This document shows positions 46,984 to 60,700 of a stretch of DNA of 64,000 nt, piece after piece. The position numbers and the translations under genes are program-made. Within the stretch, counting starts at the first letter, position 1. Every line of letters starts with the position of its first letter. The stretch is taken from positions 26,166,437 through 26,230,436 of the forward strand of contig NC_052350.1 in the NCBI RefSeq assembly GCF_009727055.1, in the 5' to 3' direction. The stretch is from Benincasa hispida (taxonomy: Eukaryota; Streptophyta; Magnoliopsida; Cucurbitales; Cucurbitaceae). The notes under the pieces were generated by a model. The model saw only the letters and a list, made by a program, of their open reading frames with translations, made no database searches and was not told where the DNA came from.

Positions 46984-47860
46984 TTTGTGACTTGATTTGA
47001 ATATACTTTATTCAAATTTATATGATGTACAGAGTGGTTTATAAGTAATTTTTAATTTCGACTTAAGAATATAATTTTTAACATGAACAAAATTTAATGG
47101 GTGAGACAATGAAATCTATATGTATTCACAAATGTATTACTGCCCCAAAGAAAGAGTTAGTGGTATAATCTTAAAGTTAATTTGGTTGACGAAAGACTTA
47201 AATAAAAACAAACAAATAGCTTAGGTTTGTAGTAGATGATAATTGACGAATATGAATTGAAATAGTAAGGAATAAGGATGAAAAATTTAGACCACAACAA
47301 AATGGTACATGACGGACCTTCTACCTTATCTATGTATTGGATAATTATCCATATTCTTAATCTTTAACTCCTATTTTACTTCCATCAAACCTAACCTCAC
47401 TTCACTTCAAGGGAATGTGACATTTTCATTTGTGGGATCCATCATCAATTTAGGAATCTCATTCCCTTTTCTCATTTATTCTTATTCCTAATTCCGTGAT
47501 TATATTATTAGTCTTTCCCTCTCATCTACAAATGATATCTATAATCTCTTTAATAGAAAATTTATTTCTTAACTAGTTAGGTAAGGATTCATCTTTATTA
47601 ATACTTTTGTAATTTTCTTTCTCCCTTATTTCCATTAGTTATTATTATCTTTTCAACAAAAAAAAAAAAAAAGTCATTAATTTTTTCATTTATTACAAGT
47701 AACTTTTTATCTATAGAATTGAAACTTTCTATTTAAGTTTACTTAGTAAATAGTTATTATTTTAAAATTTTTTTAAAAAAACATTTTTATTAAATATCAT
47801 ATACATATAAAATTTATTTGTTTTTTTTTTCTAATACAAATCTATTTTACTATTTTTTTT
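46984..47860. other. intergenic, no gene seen
   Basis: AT-rich and without a supported frame. Confidence 0.5.
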
Positions 47861-48216
47861 AGTCGATGTAGTTTTATTTTGATAAATAATTATTTGTTGA
47901 AATCTATTAATGCTAAAATTCACAGATAAAATACACATGACCTCTATGTGACATTAGCAGTGAATTTGTTTGTAGAGAAGAAGAAGAATATGATCGACAA
48001 AAATGCTAGAATTTATTTTACTCTTCACTCCTTTTTTTAGTCGATATAGTTTTATTTTAATAAATAATTCTTTCTTGAAATCTATTAATGCTAAAATTCA
48101 GATGGAGAAAATACACCCGATCTCCACGTAACACTAGCAGTGAATTTGTTTCAAGAGAAAAGGAATGTGGCCTGCAAAAGAGAAAACATGCACATCAATT
48201 TGGTGCTTGTCACATA
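47861..48216 (+). repeat. diverged 178-bp tandem duplication
   Basis: AGTCGATGTAGTTTTATTTT at 47861 recurs as AGTCGATATAGTTTTATTTT at 48039. GAAATCTATTAATGCTAAAA, CTCTATGTGACATTAGCAG against CTCCACGTAACACTAGCAG, and TGAATTTGTTT follow in both at the same spacing. Two units with a period of 178 bp are visible. Confidence 0.75.
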
Positions 48217-51200
48217 TGCTCTAATGCTTAATTGAGTGAAAGAATGTGGAATTTAGAGATCGAGTTTGAGTGTTAAGATTCTAGCTACATCATGTGAAGC
48301 TTTAATTATGTATTTACAGAGGAGGTTGACCCTAAGTCTTCTCCTATTCCTTTTCAGAATCCAATAATCTGATAACCTATTTTGATCTTATATGGGATTT
48401 CTGGGCTTGAGGGAGTGTCTATGCGAATGGGCTCCTCAGCCTTGGAGGCCGAGTTCGAGACCAATGAAAGGTTGACTCGAGCCTAATGGGTAAAGTAGGA
48501 AACTCAGCCTCGACCTTCGAGGGCAAGACCAATAGAAATTTGGATCCAAAGGTCCATTCCCCTTTTTTTGGCCCGTCATGATCTTGTCTTGGTCTTGATT
48601 TGTTTCTTTTTTCCTTATTGATTAGGTTTATCCTTTTGGTCTAAAATCACCCATAACAAAATCAAATAAATTATTCGAATAAAGTTTATTACAATTAAAT
48701 ATCAAAATATTTATATGTTTTAGTTAATTTAATTTAATCTAATTTTAGTTAGTATTATTTGTTCCTCTTACAAAATATCACTATAAAAAGAGATCGTATT
48801 AGTTAGTAATGCATTTGGTTATTATTTTGTTAGTTAAAAATTTTATATGCATATTAGTTAGTAATGCATTTTAATGATGGAAATAAATTTAAAATATGAA
48901 AGAAGTTCCTATAATACATTAGTTTCAGCAAAATAAATAAATAAAAGTTCATAATATTCTTAATAGTTCAGAAAAAAAAAAAACTTTTTATTTCCATCAT
49001 CAATTTAATATATTTGATGCCTTTTAACTTAATAGAACATCTTTTTTAAGTACGAAAACTAAATTCACATCAACTTAACCTAAAATTATATTCTTTTTAA
49101 GTTTAGTTATAAATTTGGTTCTCATAAATTGAAAAAAAATTAAAATTTAGTCCCCGTGATTTTTAAAGTTAGAACATAATTCTTATGATTTCATAAAACT
49201 TTATAAATAGTTCCTATGATTTGATAAAATTATCATACATAGTTCTTATCGTAGAGAATATTTTTTAGGGTTTTATCAAACTATATAGACTAATTTTTAA
49301 TTATAAACCATAGTAATTGAATTCTAACTTTCTTCGAATCGTAGAGACTAAACTTACCCTTTAACCTTCTTTTTGTAATAGAATTGACATTTGAGATTCA
49401 AAAATAGGAAAACTCATCTAGAATGAAAGATATTTTTAGATTCTTTTAGTAAACTTTTTTTTTTTAGTTTGTGGGGGGAGTTTTTAAATTTATTTTTCTT
49501 TTTCTTCTTAAGTTTGTTATTTTATTTATATGCATTTGGTTTTCATGTTTCAAATCATTTTTTTGTTTTAGTTTATTTATTTTATTAATCTTTGAAATAC
49601 TTTATGGATCTTAAGTTAAAATCTTACTTTACTTATTGGATTGTTTAAGTTATGATATTGTTGTTATGTTGTCAAATTTTTACGATTTTTTAGAACTATT
49701 CATTTGTAAATTATTTTTATTGAATTATAAAATTCTCGATATAGGAAATTTCTCAAATAATATAGGGTAGTTTAGTAATCTTGACATCCATTCAATTATC
49801 AAAATGAGTGGAATTAACCCTATAAACAATTTATTTTAACTTTCAACCTCCTACATGAGCTTAGCATTGAAAAGAAAAATATTTCCACTTTAGGCACATG
49901 CATGTTTAATTTAGAGATAATTATATTACATCATCCTTAGATCTCCTTTCCAACTTTAATTAGAATGCGATATGCATGAGACAAAATAATAATAAAGAAG
50001 TACGTGAATGTGGTGTGTCTCTTTATTTTGTTTTTTCTTTTTAAATCACACTAAATCAAATTAATTTATTGTTGCTGTCACGGGAAGATCATGTACATTT
50101 TTTCTTTCTGATATTTGACATCAGCATCATTGATAAATCAATTATATTTCTAATCTAAAGTATATTATTAATATATATATATATATAACTAAAATATGAG
50201 TTCTTATACTTGTGCCATTTTTACAAAAGATTATTTCATGGGACAAATCTACTTTATCTCCTATATTATCCCATAAAATCCTTTTTATCATTTTTTTGCT
50301 TGTTTATTCAAATGCTAAGATTCAAAGATGAAAAATGGTTGAAGATGGAAAAAGTTAGATACCCTTATTTCAAAAAGAAAAAGGGGCCAAAGTAAAGCAT
50401 GTACTATACCTTTTTTTATAGATTGCATTTGTTGTATTAAAAATATTATATATATCATAGTAAACTATGGCTCAAATAATATAGGGTACCTCAATGAATG
50501 TATGAGACAAAATAATTATAAAATAAATAAATAAATAAATAAAAGGGTTTTTTTTTTTTTTTTTAATGTATATAAAACATATTGTGAATGTGGTGTGCCT
50601 CTTTGGGTTTGTTTGTTTGTTTGTTCCCAAATGGAGGTTTTGTGGGGCAACCAACACTATACCTTTTCTATGAATGCCAATGCATTGTGATAACCCAATA
50701 TTGAATCCTTCCCCTCCCACTATTTCTCAACATCATCCTCAAATTTAATATTCCATTTTCCCTTCATCTTTAATACTATTATTTCTTTATCATTATTTGT
50801 CTATTTTAGAATTTTTAGAGATAATTTATTTCAATGTTTTCATTGCAATAATTGACTGCCTTATTCAAAAAGTCTACTATGGATAGCTGGAGAGAGAACC
50901 CAACTTCCACCATTATTTCATTTTTCGAAAACAATCATCAACTAACTCTATTTCTTTCCTAACCATTTTATTTTTTATTTTTAAGTTTTGAAATTTAAGT
51001 CTATTTCTTTCAATCTCTTACAATAATTTGCATCTTTCTTTAAGTATAAATGTTGATTTTTTAACTAAATTCCAAAAACATTAAAAACTAGCTTTTAATT
51101 TTTAAATTTTGGCTTTGTTTTTTTAAACCATTGACAAAAAGAAAATAACAAAGGAAGAAATTTGAAAGTGAAAGTAGTGTCCATAGACTTAATTTAAATA

Positions 51201-52362
51201 TAAAATAAAATAAAATAAAAGACCAAATGGTTAACAAACAAAGCTTAAATCTTTATTTTTTGTTTGGTCCATAAACTTTAAGAAGCATCGAAGAAATCCA
51301 ACTTAAAAATGTTTGATAAATCTATGAACTTTTAAAACATCTAAAATAGATCTATATACTTTCAATTTTGTGTTTAATAGGTAATTTGTACACTAAAAGA
51401 TTTTAAAATTTATCAATTAATATAGAATCGAAGTTTGTGTCTAATGAGACAACTTTCAATTTTGTGTAGTAAGTTTGTGAATTTTAAAAATATTGAGATA
51501 ATTCAAGATTTGTCTACAAAATTAGAAATTTAAAAATTTATTTCACATAAAATTAGGAATAAAAAAGTTAATGACCTATTGGAAACTTTTCTTTTATACA
51601 GTTTTTAGAAATATTCACACAAAATTAAATAAATTTTTAATAACATATGAGTTGGAAGAATTCAACCTCTAATCTCGAAAACTATAATAGAATATTATTT
51701 ATTATTATTTTGTCAATTGAAGCTACACTCATTTTCACATACAAACATATACAAGCTTATAGATTCAAAGAATAAATTTATAATTTAATTGAAAAAAAAA
51801 AAAAAAAAACAATTTGATTATTACTAATTTATCCTCACTTTTCTTTATTTTATATATACGAGAGAGGGTTTAGGATATTATTATATTTAAAGAAATCTTC
51901 AATTATGGGGACCGATTAAGCATATATACTCCAAATTAAAAATGTATATATATAAATTATAATTGATATTCTGATTTCTGTCCTAAATAAAAAAAGGAAA
52001 AATCTGTAATTTAATTTGACATCCCACTTTCAGTTCCGTTGGAAAATAAATAAATAAATAATCCAATGCGAAAGGAAAGGAGAATTAAACGGAGAAACTG
52101 GCGGGCCGTGTGGGTCCCATTTATTTATATTATATTATTATTATTATTTTTCTTTTTTCTTTTTTTTTTTTCGTGTTGGAGTCGACAGCTCACACAGTGC
52201 AAATTATGTGCAATACAAATTATACATTGTCTATTGCTAATTTGTTTGGTACTGTATCCCAAAAGGAAATTTCTTCTTCTTCTTTCTTCCTCCTAATTCC
52301 GCCATTACTAACCTCTTCAATTTCCAGTTTCAAAGCAGGGATTTTTTTTTAATTCTTTCTTT
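48217..52362. other. intergenic, no gene seen
   Basis: About 4 kb of AT-rich sequence. A less AT-rich patch at 48340-48560 (TCAGCCTTGGAGGCCGAG, CTCGACCTTCGAGGGCAAG) looks like an old retroelement piece but could not be classified. Relic repeats of the 'TTTAGTCCC' type lie at 49080-49340 and 51255-51600. Short frames at 50210 and 50472 are low complexity. Confidence 0.45.
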
Positions 52363-52370
52363 ATTTAAGC
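52363..52370 (+). promoter_or_regulatory. possible TATA element of the PERK gene
   Basis: TATTTAAG, 60-67 bp upstream of the ATG at 52430. A weak TATA match at a plausible place for a gene with a short leader. Confidence 0.35.
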
Positions 52371-52429
52371 GAAACCCATTTCGTGCTTTTTGATTTCTGA
52401 CTCTGTACACTGATTTTTTTTGGGGGAGA

Positions 52430-54959
52430 ATGTCGTCTCCGGCTCCGACCTCGCCGCCGGCGACTAATACGACTTCACCCCCACCTCCAACCACCGGCGC
52501 ACCTCCCCCGGCACCTCCGTCTCTCTCACCGCCGCCTCCCGACGCTGCCTCTCAGCCTCCACCTGCTTCATCTCCGCCGCCTACCACCACTCCTTCGCCG
52601 CCGCCTCCGGACACTTCCGCTCCATCGCCGCCTACTTCTTCTCCTTCACCGCCGACCACGCCTTCGAGCTCTTCGCCGCCGCCGCCGTCTACCAACTCGA
52701 CTGCTCCCCCGCAGCTGCCAAGTCCGACGCCGCCGTCGGGTTCTGGTACACCAGCGAGTCCTGGAGGAAATCTGTCTCCGCCGTCTCCCCCATCGTCATC
52801 GGGAGCTTCGGCTGGACTTGTGGCTGGAGTTGCCATTGCTGGAGTGGTGGTGGTGGTTGTGGCGTTGATTGTTATGTTTTTGTGTTTAAGAAAGAAGAGA
52901 AGACGCGACGAGGAGGCTTACTACCGGCCGCCGCCACCCCCGGCGTTTAAAGGTGAGAACGGTCAAATATTCCAGATATCTCAACTAAACTCTAAATGAA
53001 TTATGGAATTTGAAATTAATTTTTATGAACAATTGAATGTCAGATGGCCCATATGGTCCACAACAGCACCACTGGCAATCACATCAGCCGCCACCGGCAG
53101 ATCATGTCGTGGGGGCAGTGCCGAAGCCATCTCCTCCGCCATCATCACGGCCACCGTTGTCACCTCCGATTATAAACAGCAGCGGAGGCTCTGGATCTAA
53201 TTATTCAGGGTCTGAAAATTCGCTTGCTCCTGCTCCATCTTCTATTCCCTTGGGCTTCTCACAAAGCAGCTTCACTTATGAAGAGTTAGCAATGGCGACA
53301 GATGGGTTTTCAGAAGCCAATCTCCTTGGACAAGGTGGGTTTGGTTATGTTCATAAAGGAGTACTTCCAAATGGGAAGGAAGTTGCAGTGAAGCAACTTA
53401 AAGCTGGAAGTGGACAGGGTGAGCGTGAATTTCAAGCAGAAGTGGAAATAATCAGCCGAGTTCATCATAGACATCTTGTTTCCTTAGTTGGATATTGCAT
53501 TACTGGCTCCAAAAGGTTGCTGGTTTATGAATTTGTTCCTAACAACACATTGGAGTTTCACTTGCATGGTACGTTATGATTCAATGGAATCTACCCTGTT
53601 GCTATATGGGTTGATCTGAGGTGTTTATTGATGGGAGATTTGAGGATCTTAACTTATAGGTAACTGTCATTTTGCAGGGAAAGGACGACCCACCATGGAC
53701 TGGCCAACGAGACTGAAAATTGCTCTGGGATCTGCCAAGGGATTGGCCTACCTTCATGAGGACTGTAAGTATATTGTGTTTGTGATTAGATGTGTTCTGG
53801 GTTTGTACAATTCACGTATTGAAGAGTCTTGTGATGTAATGTGCAGGTAATCCTAAGATCATTCATCGTGATATTAAAGCAGCAAATATTCTTTTGGATC
53901 TCAAATTCGAAGCAAAGGTAAAAATGGGAGCTTTCTGAATTCTTGAATTTGAATCTATGAAGTTAACTCTGTTCAAGTAGAAGAGTAAATGAGATTTCTT
54001 CTCTTCTATTCCCTTTAAGCAAATGGGTTTGTTGCTGATATGTTGAATTTGATATCTTTTTCCAGGTTGCAGATTTTGGGCTTGCCAAATTGTCTTCTGA
54101 TGTTAATACTCATGTTTCAACCCGAGTCATGGGAACTTTCGGGTATGCGCTTTTGAACCACATTCAAATTCATGTCATCAATCTGAGGGATGATTTCGTG
54201 ATAATTTCATGTTTCTGAATTCTTGAATTTGCTTACTCCATTCAGATACCTTGCTCCTGAATATGCTTCAAGCGGGAAACTCACTGAGAAATCAGATGTC
54301 TTCTCCTTTGGAGTGATGCTTTTGGAGATGATTACTGGACGCAGACCTGTAGATACAACTCAATCATTCATGGATGATGGATTGCTCGATTGGGTAAGCC
54401 CATCAGCCATTAGCCATTTATGTTCAAATAAAACATCTCTGCAAACCTTTCTCAGACATCTAAAATCTAAATCAACCCATCTTGTCAATTTCAGGCAAGG
54501 CCATTACTATTACGGGCCACCGAAGATGGGGTGTATGATGGTCTAGTAGATCCAAAGCTGAGAGATAACTATGACCACAACGAGATGGCTCGCATGGTTG
54601 CTTGTGCAGCCGCCTGTGTGCGCCATTCGGCAAGACGCCGACCACGGATGAGTCAGGTGGTTCATGCTCTTGAAGGTGAAGCCTCACTTTCTGATCTTAA
54701 CGAAGGGATTCGACCTGGACATAGTACTGTCTACAGTTCGTATGGAAGCTCTGACTATGACACAGCTCAGTACAATGAGGACCTGAAAAAGTTCAGGAAG
54801 ATGGCATTGGCGAGCCAGGAGTACGGCAGTGAGTACAGCGAGCCGACGAGTGAGTATGGTTTGTATCCATCTGGGTCGAGTGGTGATGGCCAAACAACCA
54901 GGGAAATGGAGATGAGAACGACGAGGAAAGAAAGCGGAGGTTTTAGTGGAAGCTCATGA
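52430..54959 (+). CDS. proline-rich extensin-like receptor kinase (PERK)
   Basis: A plasma-membrane Ser/Thr kinase whose proline-rich outer part is thought to sense the cell wall. Seven exons: 52430-52952, 53044-53568, 53678-53764, 53847-53917, 54066-54142, 54246-54393 and 54495-54959, all GT-AG and in frame, giving 631 residues, close to the 630-670 usual for PERKs. Residues 1-125 are Pro/Ser/Thr-rich with SPPPP-type blocks and no classical signal peptide, as is normal in this family. One membrane segment lies at about 128-153, followed by the stop-transfer KKRRR. The kinase domain shows GQGGFG (270-275), Lys291, HRD (Asp387), DFG (405-407), and APEY with [16 protein letters not shown], so it is an RD kinase with all key residues. 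The Ser/Gly-rich C-terminal tail is typical. The subgroup member cannot be named safely. Confidence 0.93.
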
Positions 54960-57260
54960 GGAGGAAGCAAAAAAGCATTCATTCTGTAATGTGTACAATC
55001 TACAACACCTTTCTTTCTTTCCTTTGGGTTAGTTTTTGGATTATAGGAATTCTTTCAAATGTAAGTTGACTTTGTAAAACGGAAGAGCATTAAAAATTAA
55101 ATATTGGATTAGATTTTGTCTACACAAAACAAAACAAGTTATAATAAGATGGATTTCGATTCTTTTATTTGTTCTCTGCTGAATTCTGGATTTGTGTATT
55201 GTTTTCTTTCTACTTCTAAGTTGCACTTCTTCAAATCTTCAACTGACTCTTTGTTTCTTTCTCTACTTGTTGATAACAAATATCCTAAGAATTATTCACA
55301 GGTTCATTTAAGAGTTCTTTTACTCAAAAGTACTTTGGTGATGAGCTGTTTACACTTTTTATCTAAGTCTACAAATGACAGCTTGCCAGTCCTTCAGTAC
55401 GTTATGGTATGTCATCGTTGATCAACGGATACTACAAAAATTCAGTAACTCAAGTTAACGGATGGATTATAATGTTAGTTTATCATCAAATATGTACGAT
55501 GACCGTTAGGTATGATGTTGGTAAACAAAGTTTATACCTGTGTCATCATATATCTACGATGACAGTTAGTCATAATGTCATTTAGTAACCAATACTGTAT
55601 ACCTAATGGATGATGATTGTACACTAACATCGTTATTCAATATGTTTCGTTTAGATGATGTCTAATTGTCTAATTTGCATAATAACAATTCAAATCTTAC
55701 ATAAATTCATTTTTTGCAATAATAATTTTCAACCTTGGCTTCAATTAATTTCATATATTCAACACAAATGTTCCACAAAACATTTATCATTTCATGACAT
55801 AATCATTCACTTTATTTCTATGGATCAATTCACACTTGAGTTTAATACAATGCTACAAAATATGTTTTAGATTTAGCAAAGCTACAAAAAAAATAGCCTA
55901 ACAACCAATAAAGTGCACAATATGTTTCAAACCTAGATAAAATACCTAAAGATCTACCAAAATTTAAAAAAACTATAAAATGCTTAAATGCTATCAAAAT
56001 TAAAAGTCCTAAATTTATAATTCTTTTCATAGTTGGCAGTGTTGTCACTGGACCCAACTAAGGAAGAAATGAGAATGTCATACTTCAAACCCTTCTTACA
56101 TAGCTAACAAAGTGTAACCATATATTGAACAACGAATGAGCTAACAAAATGGAGAGCGGTTCTTTGTAAGCTCATCATGAAACGAGCAACAACGGGCTAT
56201 AATGGCAAAAGAAACAAGATTATTTGAATGAGAAATTTGAAGGTATTATTAACGTAATTAGTTAAAAACTTAGCTTGGTTTTTTAAAACAATTTCAACAT
56301 GTAAACATAAATTCTCAAGCCATGATAAGGGCATTAATATTTCAAATCAATCTTCTATAACTCAATACTATAATTTAATAACAAATGCTCCAACTAAAAA
56401 CACCATAATTCATGTTTTGGTTTAGGAAAAAATACATTTTTTGTCCCTTATTTTTTTAAAATAAATATGTTTGGTCCTTAAAGTTTCAAATTTATCATTT
56501 TAGTCCATGAGCTTCAAAAAAATGTTTAAAAAGTCCCTCAACTTATAAATCAGTTAAAATCAAATATAAAATTGAGTAGATATTAATAGACGATGTTGGA
56601 AGATGAGTTTGGAAAAAATATGTATAATTTTTAATATTTGTCACCCGCGTCTTCTTTCCCTCCTCTTTACTCCCTCTCTATCCTCTTGTCAGTTGTTTCT
56701 CTCTCATTCCATCCATCCCTCTTCTCTTATCTGATGACTCCATCTCCCTCCAACCTGTAATTGCATGAAAACTAATCCCAATTTCAACATTCTCTTTCCC
56801 TTCATTCTCTCTTCAAACTGTGTCCTCCCCTTTATTCTCTATTTCATCCAATCTGATGTTAAACAAATTAAAATATTGCTGGGATGTTTTGGGAATTGAA
56901 CAAGTGGCTGGGATGCGAGAATGAAGCTGGAAGATGGATCAGACATTTTAGCAAATGAGTAATAGGGAAAGAGAGAGAGCATTGTAGCAGAGGAAGTAGA
57001 AGAGCACGTAATCAGGTATTAAGAAAGGGAACTTAATGGCCCACCATGCCGGCACTTGGGAGATTTGGTGGCCGGAGGGTTGATCGAAACTTGACATTTC
57101 CCAGCATAAATAGAGAAAGAAGAAAGAAAATTAAAGAGTGAGATGGAGTCATCAGAGAAGAGGAGAGATGGATAGGATAAGAGGGAACCAGAGATGAAAG
57201 AGTAAAGTCGAGATAAAGAAGTCCTTATTTCCAATTGTTTTAAATAACAAAATTGCTGAA
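54960..57260. other. 3' flank of PERK and intergenic
   Basis: The first 150 bp probably hold the PERK 3' UTR. The rest is AT-rich with a small transposon-like repeat at 55429-55625, relic repeat phrases at 56425-56560, and pyrimidine-rich then purine-rich stretches at 56640-57200 that partly mirror each other (CTCTTCTC against GAGAAGAG). No gene seen. Confidence 0.45.
55429..55625. repeat. 60-bp tandem pair beside a TACTACAAAAA motif
   Basis: TACTACAAAAATTCAGTAAC near 55430 resembles a CACTA-type end with a changed first base. Just inside it, two units start at about 55481 and 55541 with a period of exactly 60 bp: both contain ATCATCA-ATAT-TACGATGAC and GTTAG. Terminal motif plus subterminal repeats suggests the edge of a CACTA-like element, but no second end is seen. 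Confidence 0.4.
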
Positions 57261-57387
57261 AATAATTTCAAATATAACAAAATTTCCTATCACTATTAAT
57301 GACAGATACTTACGATCTATCACTGACAGATAGTGACATTTTGCTACATTTATATATAAATTACTCATTTTTCTATATTTAAAAACA
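57261..57387. repeat. dispersed MITE-like repeat, GATAGAC family, copy 3
   Basis: AATTTCAAATATAACAAAATTTC, TATCACTATTAATGACAGAT, TCTATCACTGACAGATAGTGAC and TTTTGCTACATTT in order, as in the copies at 5831 and 45671. It lies about 315 bp downstream of the site-1 protease stop codon. Confidence 0.6.
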
Positions 57388-57701
57388 GCCCTATCACCCA
57401 AAGTAGAAAAATCCAAGTAATCATCTAATTTCTATTTTTTTCCCCGAAATTTCATAGGCTTACTGAGTTGAATCCTTGCATTTAAGCCCTAAACGAGAAA
57501 GAGAGAGTAATTGCTTCTCCAAATTGGTCTGTGCCGGGTAAGAAGAGAGGAATTTCGCCCTAATTTCAACTCTCCATATCACATCTATTACTACGGGTGG
57601 TACGGTACTACACAACATTTACGCGTCTAATTTTACATCAAAAATTCCTTCATGGAAGTATATTATACCTCGGAAACTACAACATCAAAATTTTTCCTTA
57701 A
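57388..57701. other. 3' flank of the site-1 protease gene
   Basis: Probable 3' UTR of the minus-strand protease gene. No other feature is seen. Confidence 0.4.
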
Positions 57702-60700
57702 CTATATATTGGAAAAACGTGCAGATCCAGATCCTCTTCGTCGCCGTCGTCGCTTCTGTCTAATCCGCCAAAAACTCAAAAGGAGCAAAAGCCCTAAAAG
57801 AGCAGAAACCCAATCAGGTATACAATTCGTAAAAGGAAACCAAATTCAGGAGCAATGAGGAATATATCCTGACCTGTTAATGCAACTACAGCAGGAACAA
57901 GCCATTGATTAGGAACAATCAAAGGCATGTCAGGCTGCAAGGAAGAACAATTCAGAATCATATTGATGAAATAATATCGTAACTTAAGCCTTGAATCATC
58001 AAGAAAGTTGACCTCACCTCATCTCGATAGAACAAGCTTAAGTATCGGTTTCCATATGTATCTCTTCGGTCTTTTAACGTCAACTTTGGAGGTCCCATCG
58101 AAGAACTTTCTAGAGTAGAATTCAAGCCTCTTCCCAAGTCGATTACAGGGAATCCAGGCAGCCTTCGATTTCTTCCCCTGACCTGTATACTGTATCCCTT
58201 GGTCCCCCACACTTCAAACCTAGAATCACTCCTGCATAACAATTCCTTCCCGGCAACAGCAGAATATAAAGAGAAATTTACATCACTTCTTCGAGATGGT
58301 AGTTTGTTGTCTTCCAGATACAAAGGTGAATCTCGTTTGGAAAACTTGGTGAATAGTACAGGATCTCTAATGTTTCCACTGGTAAAATCTAATATTTTTC
58401 TCAACAGCCAATAGCAATTTGTAACCATATGGCTGCTATCCAGACAATTTGAATCTCCATAAACTGCTACACGGCCTTCTATTGCCTCTAATAGGCCAAG
58501 AATCGGAAAATCTGCCTGCATTTGTCGATGAACAGTTAGGTTAAAGGTATTACAAAGATCAGAGTAATTTCATGGAAGGATGAATGCAAGACCTCTTTCT
58601 GAAAGACTCCTAATGTCAAGAAGAATACAGAACAGACCTATAATTCAAGCATTTAAATACATTCTTTCTGACAGTTTCAAAATATTTAAATATTAAAATG
58701 TTCTTAACACGTCTTTAGTGGTGTCATGCTCCTTTCACTGGAATCAAGAAACTAACTTCTCGAGCATCAAATAGATATGCTTCTGCTACAACTTACTAAT
58801 TCCCCCTAGTGCATGATTGTACTCTTTTAAGTATCTTATTCAACTAAAATACAGAGTTGTCCATAATTACTTGTACTTCCAAGATAGGAAACTGGACAAT
58901 TCAAATTTGCAACGACTTTTGGTCACCACAAAAATTATTTTAAGAGGGAATTTCATAGAGAAGCTTGCAACAGTTACCTTACTCATGCTAGATGTTAGTA
59001 TGCTCTGAGCCGCCCCACTCTCTGAGCTATCAACGAAAGGGAAACTATGCACATAACCACCTTGTGGAAACCTCACGATATCTGTTCCTGATGCAAACCG
59101 ACTCTGTTCACCATCAATAGAAAAGTCACCGTTCAAAATCTTATCCCCGAAAGCAATACCAAATGGGGCTAAAAGATCATTGAGTGCAGGAATATTTGCA
59201 CCTCCAGTAACTGGTGTCCACCAGCTTCTTGTGTTATCATCAAAAAACCTCATCTTTACCATTGTTTCTACATTATACCATTCAGAAAACACAGCCAATC
59301 CCAATCCAGTAATCATAACATCGTCCCTCAACTTTTCAATTTCCTCTTTGAAGTACTCATCTTCAAGATCCACTAGTAGAAGTGTCCCATATTGGCGAGC
59401 ATCAAAGCATGTAAGAGGAGAACCAAGCGTTTCAACATAGTACCCAGCATCACTCAACATGTTAAACATGATATGAAAATTTGTATGCAGGTGGTCTCCA
59501 TGCCAGTCCAGAATGTCATTGCGTACATCCAAGGAATCTCTAGGAATATAACCAGGAGGATATTTGATATTATGAAATTGATCCCATAAAATTCGTTTTG
59601 ATCTTGGAGGTGTAGGAACTACTTTTAACTTCAGCTGTAGCACACAAGTACTAATCCGACGGTTCTTCTCTCCTCTAGATGGAGGACTATATACTGTTAG
59701 AGTCACATTGCCCTCAATTTCTCCAGAAAACTGTGCACCTTCTTCCTTAATTTGCATATGAAGTGCAATGTAACCAGTCCAAGGCCAAATGACCTTAGAA
59801 TAAGTGAAGTGAATACTTAAGAGATTTCCTTCTTCATCCAAAGGATGCCAAGTTGGTTGACCTTCAACATATCCAATTACACCCATCCCATTCAAAATGG
59901 TAGCATTGAAAATAATAGGCATTGCGCCTGCATAAAGAGGTTGGCGACAAAAGGGCCACGTATAAGGGCAATCTGTATAGTCAAGAACATCGGGGAAGAT
60001 ACTTGCCCGGGGTTGGTAGCTCTTAAGTATTTCATACGATTCTAACCTGGGAATATTCAGAGAAGTAAGAAAACACTCTAGAAGCAGAACACAAAAAGAA
60101 GAACAACAATGAGAGTTTAAACCTACAGATCAACTCTGCCAGCACCTTGCTCGTACATATTAGGACCAGCAAGCTTTGCAGCTCCCTCAACAAGTGCTTG
60201 TTTCATGCTAGCTGGATTTAAAATAACCTTCCGCTGGCTTTCAGGGATGACACTAACAAGTAGACATACCACACCAGCAACCACAGGACTCGCCACACTA
60301 GTGCCCGATAAACTTTTGCACCCAGTACTAATTTTGGATCCCATAATTTCCCGACCATATGCAACAACATCTGGCTTCACACGACCATAACTGTACAAAA
60401 TGACATGTTTGAGAGTGCCGATATGAATGGACAAAAAGAGGCAAAAAAGAGAAGAAAAGAAAGAAAATGTATAGTAGTATAATGTGAAAAATTTTTTGCT
60501 CAATAATTGAGGGTGTGGAAAATCAAACCATGACCTTTGTGACGGTAATTGGAGCCTTATTCATTGAGCTTTGCTCAAATTGGCTAGTAGAAGGTGAAAA
60601 TGAACCCATTTATAAATACATTGTGGGTTTAAGTTTGAATTTCGATGCATCCAATACATCTGCTTCATCATAGGCCAAATTCCAATCAAAGAAAGGAAAT

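Noticed and set aside
52552..52836. Gly-rich minus-strand frame
   Set aside because: Antisense of the proline-rich extracellular part of PERK; CCN codons read backwards give glycine.
56640..57200. Pyrimidine-rich then purine-rich halves as a possible hairpin transposon or miRNA precursor
   Set aside because: The similarity between halves is mainly composition (CTCT against GAGA) and no clean ends or precise stem could be traced by eye.
58199..59589. Several plus-strand frames across the site-1 protease gene
   Set aside because: Antisense shadows of exons 7 and 8; the minus-strand model is continuous and carries the conserved protease sequence.
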